From Abelmoschus esculentus (lineage: Eukaryota > Streptophyta > Magnoliopsida > Malvales > Malvaceae): a DNA stretch of 64,000 nucleotides. The stretch is from positions 15,032,001 through 15,096,000 of the forward strand of contig JAUCBN010000004.1 of NCBI GenBank assembly GCA_035048815.1, given 5' to 3'. Under the pieces are notes generated by a model that did no database searches, had not been told where the DNA came from, and saw nothing but the letters and a program-made list of their open reading frames with translations. The position numbers and the translations under genes are program-made. This document shows, in pieces, positions 1 through 10,587 of this stretch (its first letter is position 1; every line of letters starts with the position of its first letter).

Positions 1-160
1 CCAAACAAGAAATAGAAATAATGTTTTTAGTCAAACTAGGAACAGAATAACAATCTTCTAAATGTAAATCAAGTCCACTAGGTAAAGATAAAATGTATAT
101 TCCTATAGCTAATGCAGCAACTCTTGCTCCATTTCCCACTCGTAGGTCTACGTCTCCCTT
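1..160 (-). pseudogene. copia protease C-terminal part / pre-integrase, fragment
   Basis: The minus-strand translation shows the copia signature between protease and integrase: a GNGARVAA stretch followed by LPSGLDLHLEDCYSVPSL and NIISISCL. This is where Ty1/copia polyproteins usually carry the end of the aspartic protease and the start of the GAG-pre-integrase region. It is open across the whole 160 bases and continues past the window edge. It is the same reading unit as the protease start near 4110, from which it is separated by the solo LTR at 161-4052. Family assignment is firm; lineage is not assigned. Confidence 0.85.
156..160. repeat. Target-site duplication CCCTT, left copy
   Basis: CCCTT directly precedes TGTAACA at 161 and is repeated exactly at 4053-4057 after GGGTTACA. 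This gives a 5-bp duplication, as expected from LTR-element integrase. Confidence 0.9.
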
Positions 161-2045
161 TGTAACACCTCGGAATTTGGCCTAGATGTTTTGGAAGTCG
201 GGTTAGTGAACCAGTTACACCGGATAAGCCATTACACCTAGATTCGAGATTTAAATCTTAAAAATATGTTTTTAATGGAAATAAATTATGGAAAAATTCA
301 CAAATTTATTATTTTACCTATACTTAACTTTGGTCAAATCAATTTTGGGAAATGACACTTGGATCCCTAAGATTGTGAAAACTAGTGACTATTTTGTAAA
401 AATTGAAAAGTTGGTTGTTTTAGTGACTTAATTGTAAAATGGTCAACACTTAGAATCCTTAAGGGGCTATTTATCCAATCTTTCTCATCATATCTAACCT
501 TCCAAAAATCTCTTTATAAACTTCTTTTAATTACCATAAAGATTTAATTGAGATTTATTTCTCATTTTCACCAAAAATCACCATTTCACATAACTACCCA
601 TTTTCTCTCAACTTCTCCTAATTTTCTTGGTTTCCAATCAGAATTCTCTTTAATTTTATCAAGGTAAATCACATTTTTTTATTCAATTTCGTTCATATTA
701 TTTTCTCCTTATTTCTCTCCAATTTCCTTACACTTTACAACTTGTTTTTCATGGGTTTTTCAATTGGAAGGAGGTTGGATCTTGTTTGGAGGTAAGAAAC
801 CATTCAAACCTCTGAAATTTGAGTTCTTTATTAAAATTCCCAAGTGTTTGATCCATTGCATTGAGTTCTTGATTTGTTTTATGGTTTTGATTGATGATTT
901 TTGGTTTTTATCTGTTAATTTTGTTTGAATTGATGCAATCCCATAATAAGGTGATACCTGATGGTTTTCAATGGGTAAATCAATGAATTTTGATGTGTTT
1001 TAACATGGAATTAATGGTTCATTGATGGGTAAACCTGGATCTTAGGTTTTGGTGGTGTTAATTGGCTTAGATCTTCGGTTTATGGTATGTTTAGGTGGCT
1101 GAATGTTTTCTGTTGGTTTAGGATGATCAGATCATGGTTCTTGGTTGTGTTTTGCTGCTAAGAGTTTTTGGTTTCCGTTGGCTAAGGGCTGGAGGTCATT
1201 CGGATGAGTTTCAGATGTGTTTTCGGTTTTCTTAAGTGTAGTTTTTGGGGCTGTTTGTTTGGAAAGTGTGGGAGGTTGATTGAATGCATTAATATGCATT
1301 AATACCTCTGTTTTGATATGTTACAAACAGGTCAAGGTGTTGAGATAAGTGTTGAAGGTGTTTCAGAAAAGGCAAGAATTTCGGTTGGCTTCAGCAAGCT
1401 AGTTTCGGACAAGTGGTGAGTGGGCTGCCGTATAGGCAAGGTTTCACTTGTTTTATCAAAGGTTTGAGGGTGTAGGGATGGTGTGAAAAACCTCCCCACA
1501 CTCGGAAGTAAGTTAAATGGTTTTGCTCTCTTAACGGTTCCCATATTGTTCCATAATTGCCATACTTTAAACATGATCTTAATGTAGTTTTTGCATATTT
1601 GATTTATGCATGAGAAATGATAAGTTCTTTGGCTAAAAGATGTTTTCATTATTTTCCATAGGTATCGGATATGTTTTGGTAATTGAACATTTCATGAGCT
1701 TTATTAATTTCTATGCTTTTGGTAACATATCCAATGATTGGTAATGTTGCATTGGTTTTATGATAGATGCATATGAAGAAATGGTTTCCAATGCATGAAT
1801 TGATTTTGAAAATGATGCATGCATATGTTAGCTGCTGTATATGCATGGTTAATGATGGTTTCCATGACTTTTAAAGCATGAGAATGATTTGGATTAAAGT
1901 ATGGTTATTTTCCTTTTTCTCGAATAAAGCCGTTGACCATGCATAATGAGAATAATATTGGCTTAGTGACACTATTTAAGACCACGAATACAAATGACAT
2001 GTCATTAGGATTAAGTGCACTATAATATTGAGTTAGTATGCTATG

Positions 2046-2245
2046 TTGCCTACACGTAAACAAGGGTGACTTTGTGTCCGACCGTGCGTGTAGAGCTTGC
2101 CTATATGTAAACAAGGGTGACTTTGTGTCCGACCGTGCATATAGTTGACCCATACGTAAACAAGGGTGACTTTGTGTCCGACCGTACGTAGTGAGGGTAA
2201 CATGTATACAAGGGTGACTTTGTGTCCAACCGGTGCATGTTGAGA
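2046..2245 (+). repeat. Tandem array of four ~50-bp units, each with an inverted flank
   Basis: There are four units with the core CAAGGGTGACTTTGTGTCC followed by GACCGTGC or a close variant. The outer edges of each unit pair with each other: CTACACG/CGTGTAG (2050-2056 with 2087-2093), CTATATG/CATATAG (2101-2107 with 2138-2144), a weaker TACG/CGTA pair in the third, and ACATG/CATGT (2200-2204 with 2236-2240). Stem bases change between units while pairing is kept. The array ends about 10 bp before the LTR TATA box. Confidence 0.9.
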
Positions 2246-2254
2246 CGAAGTGTC

Positions 2255-2264
2255 TCTATATAAG
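2255..2264 (+). promoter_or_regulatory. TATA box of solo LTR copy 1
   Basis: CTATATAAGG lies on the plus strand directly after the hairpin-repeat array. It is the likely core promoter of the LTR and fixes the orientation. In the related copy at 38332-41813 the matching position reads CCAATTATGC, so the box is lost there. Confidence 0.6.
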
Positions 2265-2951
2265 GAATAAGGAATCCGGGTATTCGATGGGTATAAGGTT
2301 TGAACAAAGCTAGTCACTAATTGCCAATATGCATGATTGATGATTGAGACTTTTGTGTATTGAAAAACATGAGATTACGACACATCGATATAGAACTATT
2401 TAGAATGTAATATTTTAAAGTCATTAGTTTCACAAGCATGTGTTCTTGACTAAGCTTTGTGCAAGGATATGAGCACGAGAGAATAGTCTAAGCGTTCCTA
2501 TGTATTTAGCATATAATACTTGTACCTTGCACATTATAGTGCTCTTGATATAAGCTTTGCTAGGTGAATAGCATGTAAGACTTGTGATGGTGCATAGAGA
2601 TGCATATGTATTAAAAAGGCCATGAGTTTGTTATTGTTTTAAAGGCATGAAAGTTTTGAGAATTTTAGCTTTGTAATCCATGAGATAAATGATACTTGAT
2701 AAAGGAATTATTTTGATTTTGTAAACCATGTTTGAGATACTTTTAGTGAGAATGTTATGACATGATTTAAAGAGTTTATTGATGGACTTATGGGCTGCAT
2801 TGTAAGGATAGTTTTTCTATGTTTTACCCCTCACTAAGCTTATGCTTACCCTCTCTTTTACCTTGCAATACAGAGATAATAATCGAGGAGGCCAAGAGAA
2901 GCATGATTCTAAGTGTATGTCGATGAAAAGCTCAAGTATGTGTTTTAAAAT

Positions 2952-2978
2952 GTAGTAGTAGTAGTAGTAGTAGTAGTA
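2952..2978 (+). repeat. (TAG)n microsatellite
   Basis: About nine copies of TAG/GTA lie inside the 3' third of the solo LTR. They are absent from the related LTR at 38332-41813. Confidence 0.9.
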
Positions 2979-3186
2979 AGAGAGCAATGGGGGTATAGTT
3001 TCATTGTTGCAAAAAGTTAGTTTTTGGTTGATGAGAATTACCTTGGTGGTATGGAAGAGTGTGTATTGGATGTTTAAGTTGCTCTTGGTGCCTAGAAATT
3101 ATGCATATAGTTAATGGTGATCATTGGTGGTGTTTTAAATGAGTTGAATCTACTTAAAATGGTTGATTTTATAATTTTGGATATAA

Positions 3187-3330
3187 AGTTTCGAAACCTT
3201 AAAGGGAAGTTTCGAAACCTTTACCATATAGTTTCGAAACTACCAGGAAGGTTTTGAAACCTTGCGGTCTATTTCGCTACTGGAACCTTACTGGAGACCA
3301 AAGTTTCGAAACCTTTAATGAAGGTTTTGA
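3187..3330. repeat. Cluster of GTTTCGAAAC-type palindromes
   Basis: AGTTTCGAAAC or GTTTCGAAAC occurs at about 3187, 3208, 3230 and 3302, with GGTTTTGAAACC variants at about 3249 and 3322. Most copies are self-complementary around TTCGAA. The related LTR carries a different palindrome (GGTATCGATACC) at the equivalent relative position (41059-41245). Confidence 0.85.
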
Positions 3331-4052
3331 AACCTTTGGCTGCTATGAGATGATAGTTGTCGAAAATTGCATTTTAGTCCCGGATATCTTTCTATGTTCA
3401 ATTATGATAGCTACCGAATGTTATTTTGAGTTGAAATTTCACCTTGATGCATAAAATTGACTTAATATCAAGTTGGTTAACTTAAATTTGATGTAGTCCC
3501 TAGAAATTGAAAGATTTACATTTTGGTCCCTAGTTAGTGAAGCATGTAATTGATGATGTTAGAATGCTCTAATTGGTCTGAAATTTATCATGAGTGTTAT
3601 TTGTATGTTTAATTGAACTCTTATGGAATGAATTTCTACCTTGACAATAGAATTTAAAAGATTTATGTTTTAGTCCCTAAATCTTGTAAATGAAATTAAA
3701 CGAGTTATGGACATCGTTTCGAGTTTAGATTTGGTATGCAAGCATGTAATAGACTTAATTAAAGATTGGTAATACTAATTTAATTTTTGGACACTTAAAT
3801 TTGGGAAATTTACAATTTGGCCCTTTTTACTTAAATGCTCAAATTGAGACTCGTTTCACTTTCGATTTTGTTACAACTGAACACAAGATGTGCATGAACA
3901 TGTAGGAACTTAATTACGCATTTAGATAAGATAAAAGAAAAAAATAATGTTTTAGGGTTGTGTATCGGGTTGAGCCTTTACGGGTTTAGCTCGATATTCC
4001 CCGTGTAACCCGTTAGTTCCGGTTTCGTATAGGCCGGGCTAAGGGGGTTACA

Positions 4053-4057
4053 CCCTT
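4053..4057. repeat. Target-site duplication CCCTT, right copy
   Basis: Exact match to 156-160, directly after the terminal GTTACA of the solo LTR. Confidence 0.9.
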
Positions 4058-5010
4058 AGCTAGATTTCTTCTCTTTTGTAGTCCCTGTACAAAAGTAAAA
4101 ATGTGAGAACCACAACCGGTATCTAATACCCAAGAAGAAGATGTTGACAATTCACATCGATAACATAAATACCTGAAGCAGATGCACCATCTGCTTTTTC
4201 CTTCTTGACCTCTTCAAGATAAATGGGGCAATTTCTTTTCCAGAGTCTGGTCTTATTGCATTAGAAACATTTTCCTTCCTTGCTAACTCTCCCTTTGGGT
4301 TTCAGTGCATCATGTCCTTTGGGTATAGGCTTACCTTTACCCTTGTACTTTGCCACTGCCTTTCCCTTTCCTTTGTCCTTGTGGACCATCAGAATGGGCT
4401 TAGGTCCACCCTTAGACATATTTTTCTCAGCAGTTCGTAACATTCCAAGTAATTATGGTAAAGTTTTGTTAATTTCATTCATGTTGAAAATTAAGGACAA
4501 ATTGATTGAAGCTATTCGGCAACAATTGCAGAATAACATCAGTAGCCAATTCATCCTTGAGAGGAAAACCTAGCTTTTTCAATGTTTGAATATAGCCTAT
4601 CATCTTAATGACATGAGCTCCTACAGGAGATCCCTCTACCATTTTGCACTGAAATAGATCTTTAGAGGTCTCATACCTCTCTTGACGTGCTTGCTCCTCA
4701 TATATTTTTTGAGGTTTTGAATCATATCATATGCAACCATGACCTCATGTTGCTTCTGAAGATCAGGAGTCATGGTAGCAAGCATAAGACATTCGACATC
4801 TAACATGTCATCCATATGTTTCTTAAACTTGTCTTTATCAGCTCTAGAAGCATTAGTTGCCGGTTTATCTGGAACAGGTTCTTCAATGACATATTCCTTT
4901 CTTTCCTGTTTGAGAATAATTCTCAAATTGCGGAACCAATCAAGGAAGTTTATGCTGTTGAGTTTCTCCTTCTCAAGGAGTGATCGTAGTGATATAGTGT
5001 TGTTTGCCAT
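4058..5010 (-). pseudogene. Ty1/copia gag and start of protease, frameshifted
   Basis: The ATG at 5010 opens a copia gag (MANNTISLRSLLEKEKLN). It keeps the usual FLDWFRNLRIILKQ block, but the frame is lost near 4640. Another frame then continues with the KMVEGSPVGAHVIKM and ELATDVILQ motifs typical of copia gag. A further shift near 4460 leads to LRTAEKNMSKGG and a lysine-rich stretch, then a zinc knuckle CFHCNKTRLWKRNC in which the expected Gly-His is Arg-Leu, so the knuckle is broken. After one more shift the protease begins with SSSWVLDTGCGSHI, catalytic DTG near 4110. Gag packages element RNA and protease matures the polyprotein; with several shifts and a mutated knuckle this copy cannot. 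Confidence 0.88.
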
Positions 5011-6345
5011 TTAGATCTACAACAATGGAAATACATATTATAAATTTACCAATTTGAAATATTATAAATAGGTATTTGTTTATAAAATACTCCCACTATT
5101 TTGTTTAAAATTAAACCCCCCTCTCGTTTTTAATTTCGGAAAAATTCGATGAAAATTTTTCTAGTGAGCGAGGATCCATAATTCACCAATTTCCTAAATC
5201 AGCTTTGGCTTTTCTTTTAGGATAGAGGTTATTTAGGTAAGTAACCCTTTACTAATTACATCTCATGTTACTCCTCCATTTGGTCAACAACTCTTGTTCA
5301 GTCATCTCCTGACTTAACCAAATACTTAACCTTTAGTTTTCTAATCCTCTTAGAACAACCTAACTAAGTTATTATCAATATTTCGACCAACGAATATCAC
5401 TTGCTTATTCTTTGCGTTTAACCAAGATGGACTTATGAGTCAATGCTTTGGCAAAATCCACATAAGATCGATCAAGGCCTTAACGAGGGCAAATATTAGA
5501 CGACTAAATTTAACTTAGATTAATTTGAGGGAAAACTTTAACTATCTCATTGTTATTTCTTTTAATTTGGCCCTTATTGATCTCATCAATATATACGAGT
5601 AGGAGATATATATCATACATTGCATCACATAAATGATAGATATAAAACAATAAGATTGCAATGGTTATAGCCCAAAATAAAGAACTAAGGTGGCCCATCT
5701 CAAGCCAATGGGAGAACCTTAAAACCCTAATTCTATACTAAAACTGCTTCTCAAGCATCTTCTCGCCTTTGGTCCAAACGTCTCGATGGTTTTCTTGGAA
5801 TAATATTACAATTATAGAAACTCGTTTTACATACGAGGGAGTAAGATGAGAAGAGAAGTACAACAAAGATAGAGAAAGGCATGACACGCAGGCCGTATTT
5901 AAAATTTACAACTATTGTAAAAGCAAGGGCTATAACCATGCATGTCAAACACCGTGCAAAGCAAACATATCATATATATGCTATTTTGAAAAATAACGAC
6001 TATTTTTCTATGGAAAAACATCATGATTTGATAATATTTATCAATAGAATCGTGTTTTTGGGATTTTAAAATCCTTTAGATTTTTCCGTATCAGAATAAC
6101 AATTATTCCTTTTTCTTCGATGCGATCTGATATCGCACTTTCGCGGATCACTATGTCAACGATTGACATATGATTATCGTAAAACCCTTGTAGCAACATG
6201 ACGATTGTAATTAACAGATTAACATATTAATCGTATTCCTAATCGACTACTAATATAAATATTTATATCGCCGATATAGTAAAACAAATCATGCATCTCA
6301 TACATATCGCATCACCCAAGTATTTAACCCGATTACGGATCGTAC
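5011..6345 (-). other. Untranslated leader of the copia element
   Basis: About 1.3 kb lies between the primer site and the gag ATG. I see no long open frame with recognisable protein content. It is AT-rich with short incidental frames only. Leaders of this length occur in some plant copia lineages; a small unrecognised insertion cannot be excluded. Confidence 0.6.
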
Positions 6346-6350
6346 AACTG

Positions 6351-6362
6351 GCTCTGATACCA
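6351..6362 (-). promoter_or_regulatory. Primer binding site, tRNA-iMet
   Basis: On the minus strand TGGTATCAGAGC follows the LTR end after a 4-nt spacer. This is the complement of the initiator-methionine tRNA 3' end, the usual minus-strand primer in Ty1/copia elements. Confidence 0.93.
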
Positions 6363-6366
6363 CTAT

Positions 6367-7816
6367 TGGGACCGCCGAGATGCCCCATAGCGCAACGGAA
6401 CAAAATTACGATGGTGTTTCCAGTGATCCATGTACGTTTAATCCAAAATCGGGAGGAAGAGATGCGATAACTTACATTGGGTTCCTTTATAAACAACAAA
6501 GACAACAACGCGATCTGCTACAGTTACGATCGTTCAACAATCGAATCTTTAGCCTCCACGAATATCGTCTCGGCCTCTACTCAGTTCACCCGATTGAGAG
6601 AGCAAATCTCGAAAAATTATTTTTCATGATTTTAGGGTTTAAGAATTTGGAATTCTCTATTGTGGTTGTTAGACCAAAAGATCCTTTATATAGGTGTAAC
6701 TCTAGGTATAAAAGTTTGATTCCGAATTTGTTTATAGGAAATAATTACTTTAATTATTTCCTTAAATTTTAGAATCTATATTTAATTCGAATTTAAAAGG
6801 GATATAATTACTTTAATTATATCCTTTATTTAAAATTTGAGATTAAATATAATCTACTTATACTTATACTTATATATATTTTTGCTCCTTTTCAACCATT
6901 GGGTGTGACCCTGTAGGCTCATTATAACGTTAGTAATAATATTAGAACAATTCTAATATTACAAACAATGAGTGACATCTAGCAATATATCATTGTCATC
7001 TAAGTTACAAGAGATCATGATTCGATGTATCATGTCCGTGACCAACTATCTTAATATATTATATCCTATTGTCATTTTATATCTTTAATAAGCACAAGTC
7101 TTGGAATAGTCACACTTGTATAGCCTATTTTAATGTTTCTTGATGTATAGAGTGGACTACTTTTAATGAATAATTTATGATATCTCATATCAACGTATTC
7201 ATGCATGACCATGCATTTCTAGTCTCACTCAATCAAGTGCCCTTTGATATATTTTCCTATTATGTAGGAAGGATAAATCCTATCTTGATCATTCACATCT
7301 CACTAAATACATTGTAATATGTCCAATGTCAGTTTTTATAGTGTAACTAATTACGAGACACGTTTAACTACATCAAAACATAAAACATATGTTGAGATAG
7401 TAATAATCTCAAGTCTAAGGATCATACATATAGTTGTCACTATGAGCAATATCGTGACCGTCACATAATAATCCAAGATATATGCTCATAGTGGGTCAAT
7501 CCAATATATTATTCTCTACTAATATATTCATGTATTAATTCTGACATCTCTATGTCAATGACAACTCATTGTCATCAATTAATCACATGTTAGTCTTAAG
7601 CGTATTATTATTATCCATACCCATAATAATACTTGACTTAGGATCGTTTAATAATAATACATATATTATTATGTGGACCTTATTATTTCTCAGTTTATGT
7701 TATGCATTGACACATATATCTGAAAAAAACAATGGCAATGCCTTTATTCAATAAAATTGGTAAAAAAAAGTATCCTTACAATCAGCATATGATTGGTCTT
7801 TGGGCATACTCTAACA
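6367..7816 (-). mobile_element. 5' LTR of the copia element, 1450 bp
   Basis: In element orientation it starts TGTTAGAGTATGCCC at 7816, a start common in plant copia LTRs, and ends CGGCGGTCCCA at 6367, four bases before the primer site. A TATA box reading CCTATATAAAGG on the minus strand (6684-6693) is the likely promoter. The partner LTR is outside the window. Confidence 0.88.
6684..6693 (-). promoter_or_regulatory. TATA box in the copia 5' LTR
   Basis: CTATATAAAG on the minus strand inside the LTR, about 320 bp before its 3' end, is well placed for a U3/R boundary. Confidence 0.5.
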
Positions 7817-8331
7817 ATCAGAAGGTGGTGTTCTCTTGGTAACTCTATTCGAGATTCGATATAGATTTAAAAATTGAGAAAATACACAATAAGTTGTGTT
7901 GGTTAATATCCCTATCAAGGGTGGTATAATGAGAAAGAAAACAATATTGAGAAGAAGGTAAAGGGTGGAGAGCAAAAAGGAAGGAAAGTCGTCAACAATA
8001 TCAGATTGATGCCTAACCAATATAAGTGACCCAAGATAGATTATGGTTTCAAGCTGAGCGCAATGCCGATGCCGACCACAAAAAAGTTGACAAGGATGGT
8101 GATGGGTGGTCCAATGTTATGTTCTTGTTGTAATAATTTGACGTTTCTTGTATCTCAAGACAGAGAGCTATTTTGAGAGGGAATCTATCTTTATGATCAA
8201 AGAGGATGGAGTAAATCAAAGAAAGCAATAATTGAACTAATAGAACTCTCGGTCTTAGTGACATCCATTGTACCTCGAGAAAAAGGATGTTAATAGTACA
8301 AGTTAACTTGTTCGATAATGGCATACCATGG

Positions 8332-8372
8332 AAGGTGTTAGAGGAATCCCTTAACAAGGGTGGTACGTATAT
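8332..8372. repeat. Hairpin module, best-preserved copy
   Basis: GAAGGTGTTAGAGGAATCCC is followed by TTAACAAGGGTGGTACG. The stem CCCTT/AAGGG encloses AAC. About 25 bp upstream is the palindrome-like ACAAGTTAACTTGT, matched by ACAAGTAAGCTTGT before the copy at 8731. Confidence 0.7.
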
Positions 8373-10497
8373 GAAAATAATAAACAAATTAAGACGGACA
8401 TAGTATAAAATACATAGTAAAATTATAAAGAAAGCAAAAATAAACCTAGCGTCAATAGCTATAAACCAAGAACTTAGGAACCCAAGGACAAAACTCAGAA
8501 TAATGGTGACAAGATTTACAATAACGATATTCTTTTGCAAAAAAAATAAGGATATATAAAATAAGAAAATGCAAAGTTTTTGGAGGAAAACAAGGAGAAT
8601 TTGGTAGGAAAGACTTACCAAGAGATTGAGAATTTGATAAGAGGAACATGTATCAAAGTTCCAAAGCAAAATACTTCATTGAAGAAGATGATAAAGAAAC
8701 AAGTAAGCTTGTTTAAAATTGTACACCAAGGAAGGTGTTGGTAAGAATCCGTGAAAAGGGTTGTATATACTCTAAATAAACAAAGATATAATGGTAGGTG
8801 TAACGTAAAAGCCAATGAATATGATAGACAAAGTAAGGTAAAAAGGTACCTTGTGGAAGTGGTAAGGTTATCAGGGAAGCCAAACCATATCCATGTTTGT
8901 GTGTTGGACACTCTAGAAGGAGTGTCAAACCATGTTGCCCAAACAGAACAACGACAAGACCTGCAGAAACCTCGACCATGCCTGGCGTTTCTTGTCGTAC
9001 GAGGTAAATAAAAAAATTAGACGGTAAATAATCATTGCAAGCAATTACATAGAAGAGTTTGGTTGATGATGATACACTATGGATGGTGTTGGAGAACTCC
9101 CTTGTAAAGGGTGGTATAACAATGAAGTTAACAAGTAAAATAGGATATAAAACAAATGAAGGGAGAGAGGAAGCAATGAGACAAGGTGTCATGAGGGCAT
9201 TAAAGAAAAAGTAAAACCTATTGAATAGATGTGTCCCAGAAAACCAATAAACCGGCGAGAGACACACAAAATACGAGTAAAACAGAGTGAGTATGGTGCA
9301 AGCAGTAATAATATTCCCTGCTATGTCGTGGAGGCCAATCATAAAAACATAGGAAATCAAGAACAATATAATAAATACACTTAAAATATTGGTACAAAGG
9401 CCTAGTTTCAAACCCTGGGAGGCAAACAAAACACGATCACTGGTAAAGAAATCGGAAGCAAGAAAGAAAAGTGATAGAAGCTGACATGTCGCATAAGAAA
9501 CTCGAGCATGATCCATTCTCCATCGATTCACGTCGACGAGGGGAAAGTCAAAGCAGTCAACTGTGTATAATTTTTTGTTATCGAACAAGGGATAAGAAGC
9601 AATCCACCTTAAGCGTTTGATCCAAACCAGAGTTGAAGGAAAGTTTGATGGTTTGCGGTTGTTGTATCCGAACCAGAGTTCCATATCTAGGGAGACGATT
9701 TGGATCAAATAGTACTTTAGGATCTTTGTTCCGAAAATACATGGAACTAGAATTGTACTGATATTCGAATCTTGGTCACCAAGAATGCATTTATATAAAA
9801 TAAGGAGACATGTAAAGGGAGTAATACTTACAAGATATTGTGAAGAACTCAAACTCCTTGAGTTATTCAAATTAGTAAAAAACCCGATCTTGAAAGGTAT
9901 GTGCAAATCAGGGTTGCGTATTTTGATTCTGTTTTCACCCAGGAAATTGGATATTGATAGCAACCTTCTTTTCCTAATGAAGAGAGTTGCAGAATGGAAA
10001 ATTATACAGTGGAGAGAGTTATTGGAATAGAAATCACCATAAAAGGTGTTGTAAAAAACCCTATCAATGGGTAATATAACATTATGTAGCCAAACAATAG
10101 TTGTACGATGATCATCGTAGAAAAATGTATCAACCATAATAATCAGAGAATAATATGAAGGTAACAGCAAATCAGTTAATAAAGAAACCGATAAGGAGTG
10201 CTCCATAAAAACGCCATTGTTGTAATAAGACCCAAGAGAATGTTATCATAAATATCAAACAGATTCACAGCCTTTGGGTTGAGTGACAGATATAACATCC
10301 TGCGTGTTGGTCTTATTATGAACTTTAGATCCATAGATATTCCCATGGGTTCAACGTCCAAATTGGTAAACAGCAGATCAAGATTAAAATCCTCCAAAAC
10401 AAGGAGTGTATCCATGATCAAGCAAGGTAAGGGATGAAGGAATAACCAATAAATACGACTAATCATAAGTAAAAGAATTAAGAGAAAATAAAAAAAA

Positions 10498-10587
10498 TAC
10501 CGAGATGAAACAATTGGTTGATTAATCTGTATAAAACTCATAAGTACGATAATGGAGAGATAATAAGGAAAATACCGAGATGAAAAA
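10498..10587. repeat. Short direct repeat, 74-bp period
   Basis: ATACCGAGATGAAA followed by a TTGGTTGATTAATCTG-like stretch occurs at 10498 and again at 10572 (CAGTTGATCTG). This is a local duplication inside the unidentified block. Confidence 0.7.

Larger units (their letters stand above)
161..4052 (+). mobile_element. Solo LTR, 3892 bp, gypsy-type (family A, copy 1)
   Basis: It starts with TGTAACACC, ends with GGGGGTTACA and is flanked by a perfect CCCTT duplication. No gag or pol lies inside. The length, the short terminal inverted repeat TGTAAC/GTTACA and the 5-bp duplication indicate a long LTR left by LTR-LTR recombination. A TATA box on the plus strand (2255-2264) sets the orientation. 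It sits inside the protease of the minus-strand copia element. A diverged copy of the same family lies at 38332-41813 with the same order of parts: repeat array, (TATA), palindrome cluster, conserved end. Long LTRs of this kind are known in Tekay/Del-like chromoviruses, but that lineage is my inference. Confidence 0.88.
1..7816 (-). mobile_element. Ty1/copia retrotransposon, 5' portion, split by a solo LTR
   Basis: Read on the minus strand, this is the left half of a copia element: 5' LTR (7816 to 6367), tRNA-iMet primer site, a long leader, gag, then protease. The protease is interrupted by a 3.9-kb solo LTR (161-4052) and resumes at 160-1 before running off the window. Integrase, reverse transcriptase and the second LTR would lie outside to the left. 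Frameshifts and stops in gag and protease show that it is dead. The right-hand flank ATCAG (7817-7821) would be one copy of the target duplication; the partner is not visible. Confidence 0.9.

Noticed and set aside
2046..2245. CRISPR-like look of the ~50-bp repeats with variable intervals
   Set aside because: There are only four units, inside a plant LTR. The 'spacers' pair with each other as stems, and the same intervals recur in a second LTR copy.
1905..2317. Minus-strand frames with repeated HKVTLVY peptides
   Set aside because: These are translations of the hairpin-repeat array in the LTR, as are the frames at 40089-40325.
8713..10206. 497-codon open frame on the minus strand as a real gene
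   Set aside because: No recognisable domain. The strand is pyrimidine-rich and so depleted in stops, and it spans non-coding-looking repeat modules. Kept as a finding, not called as a gene.
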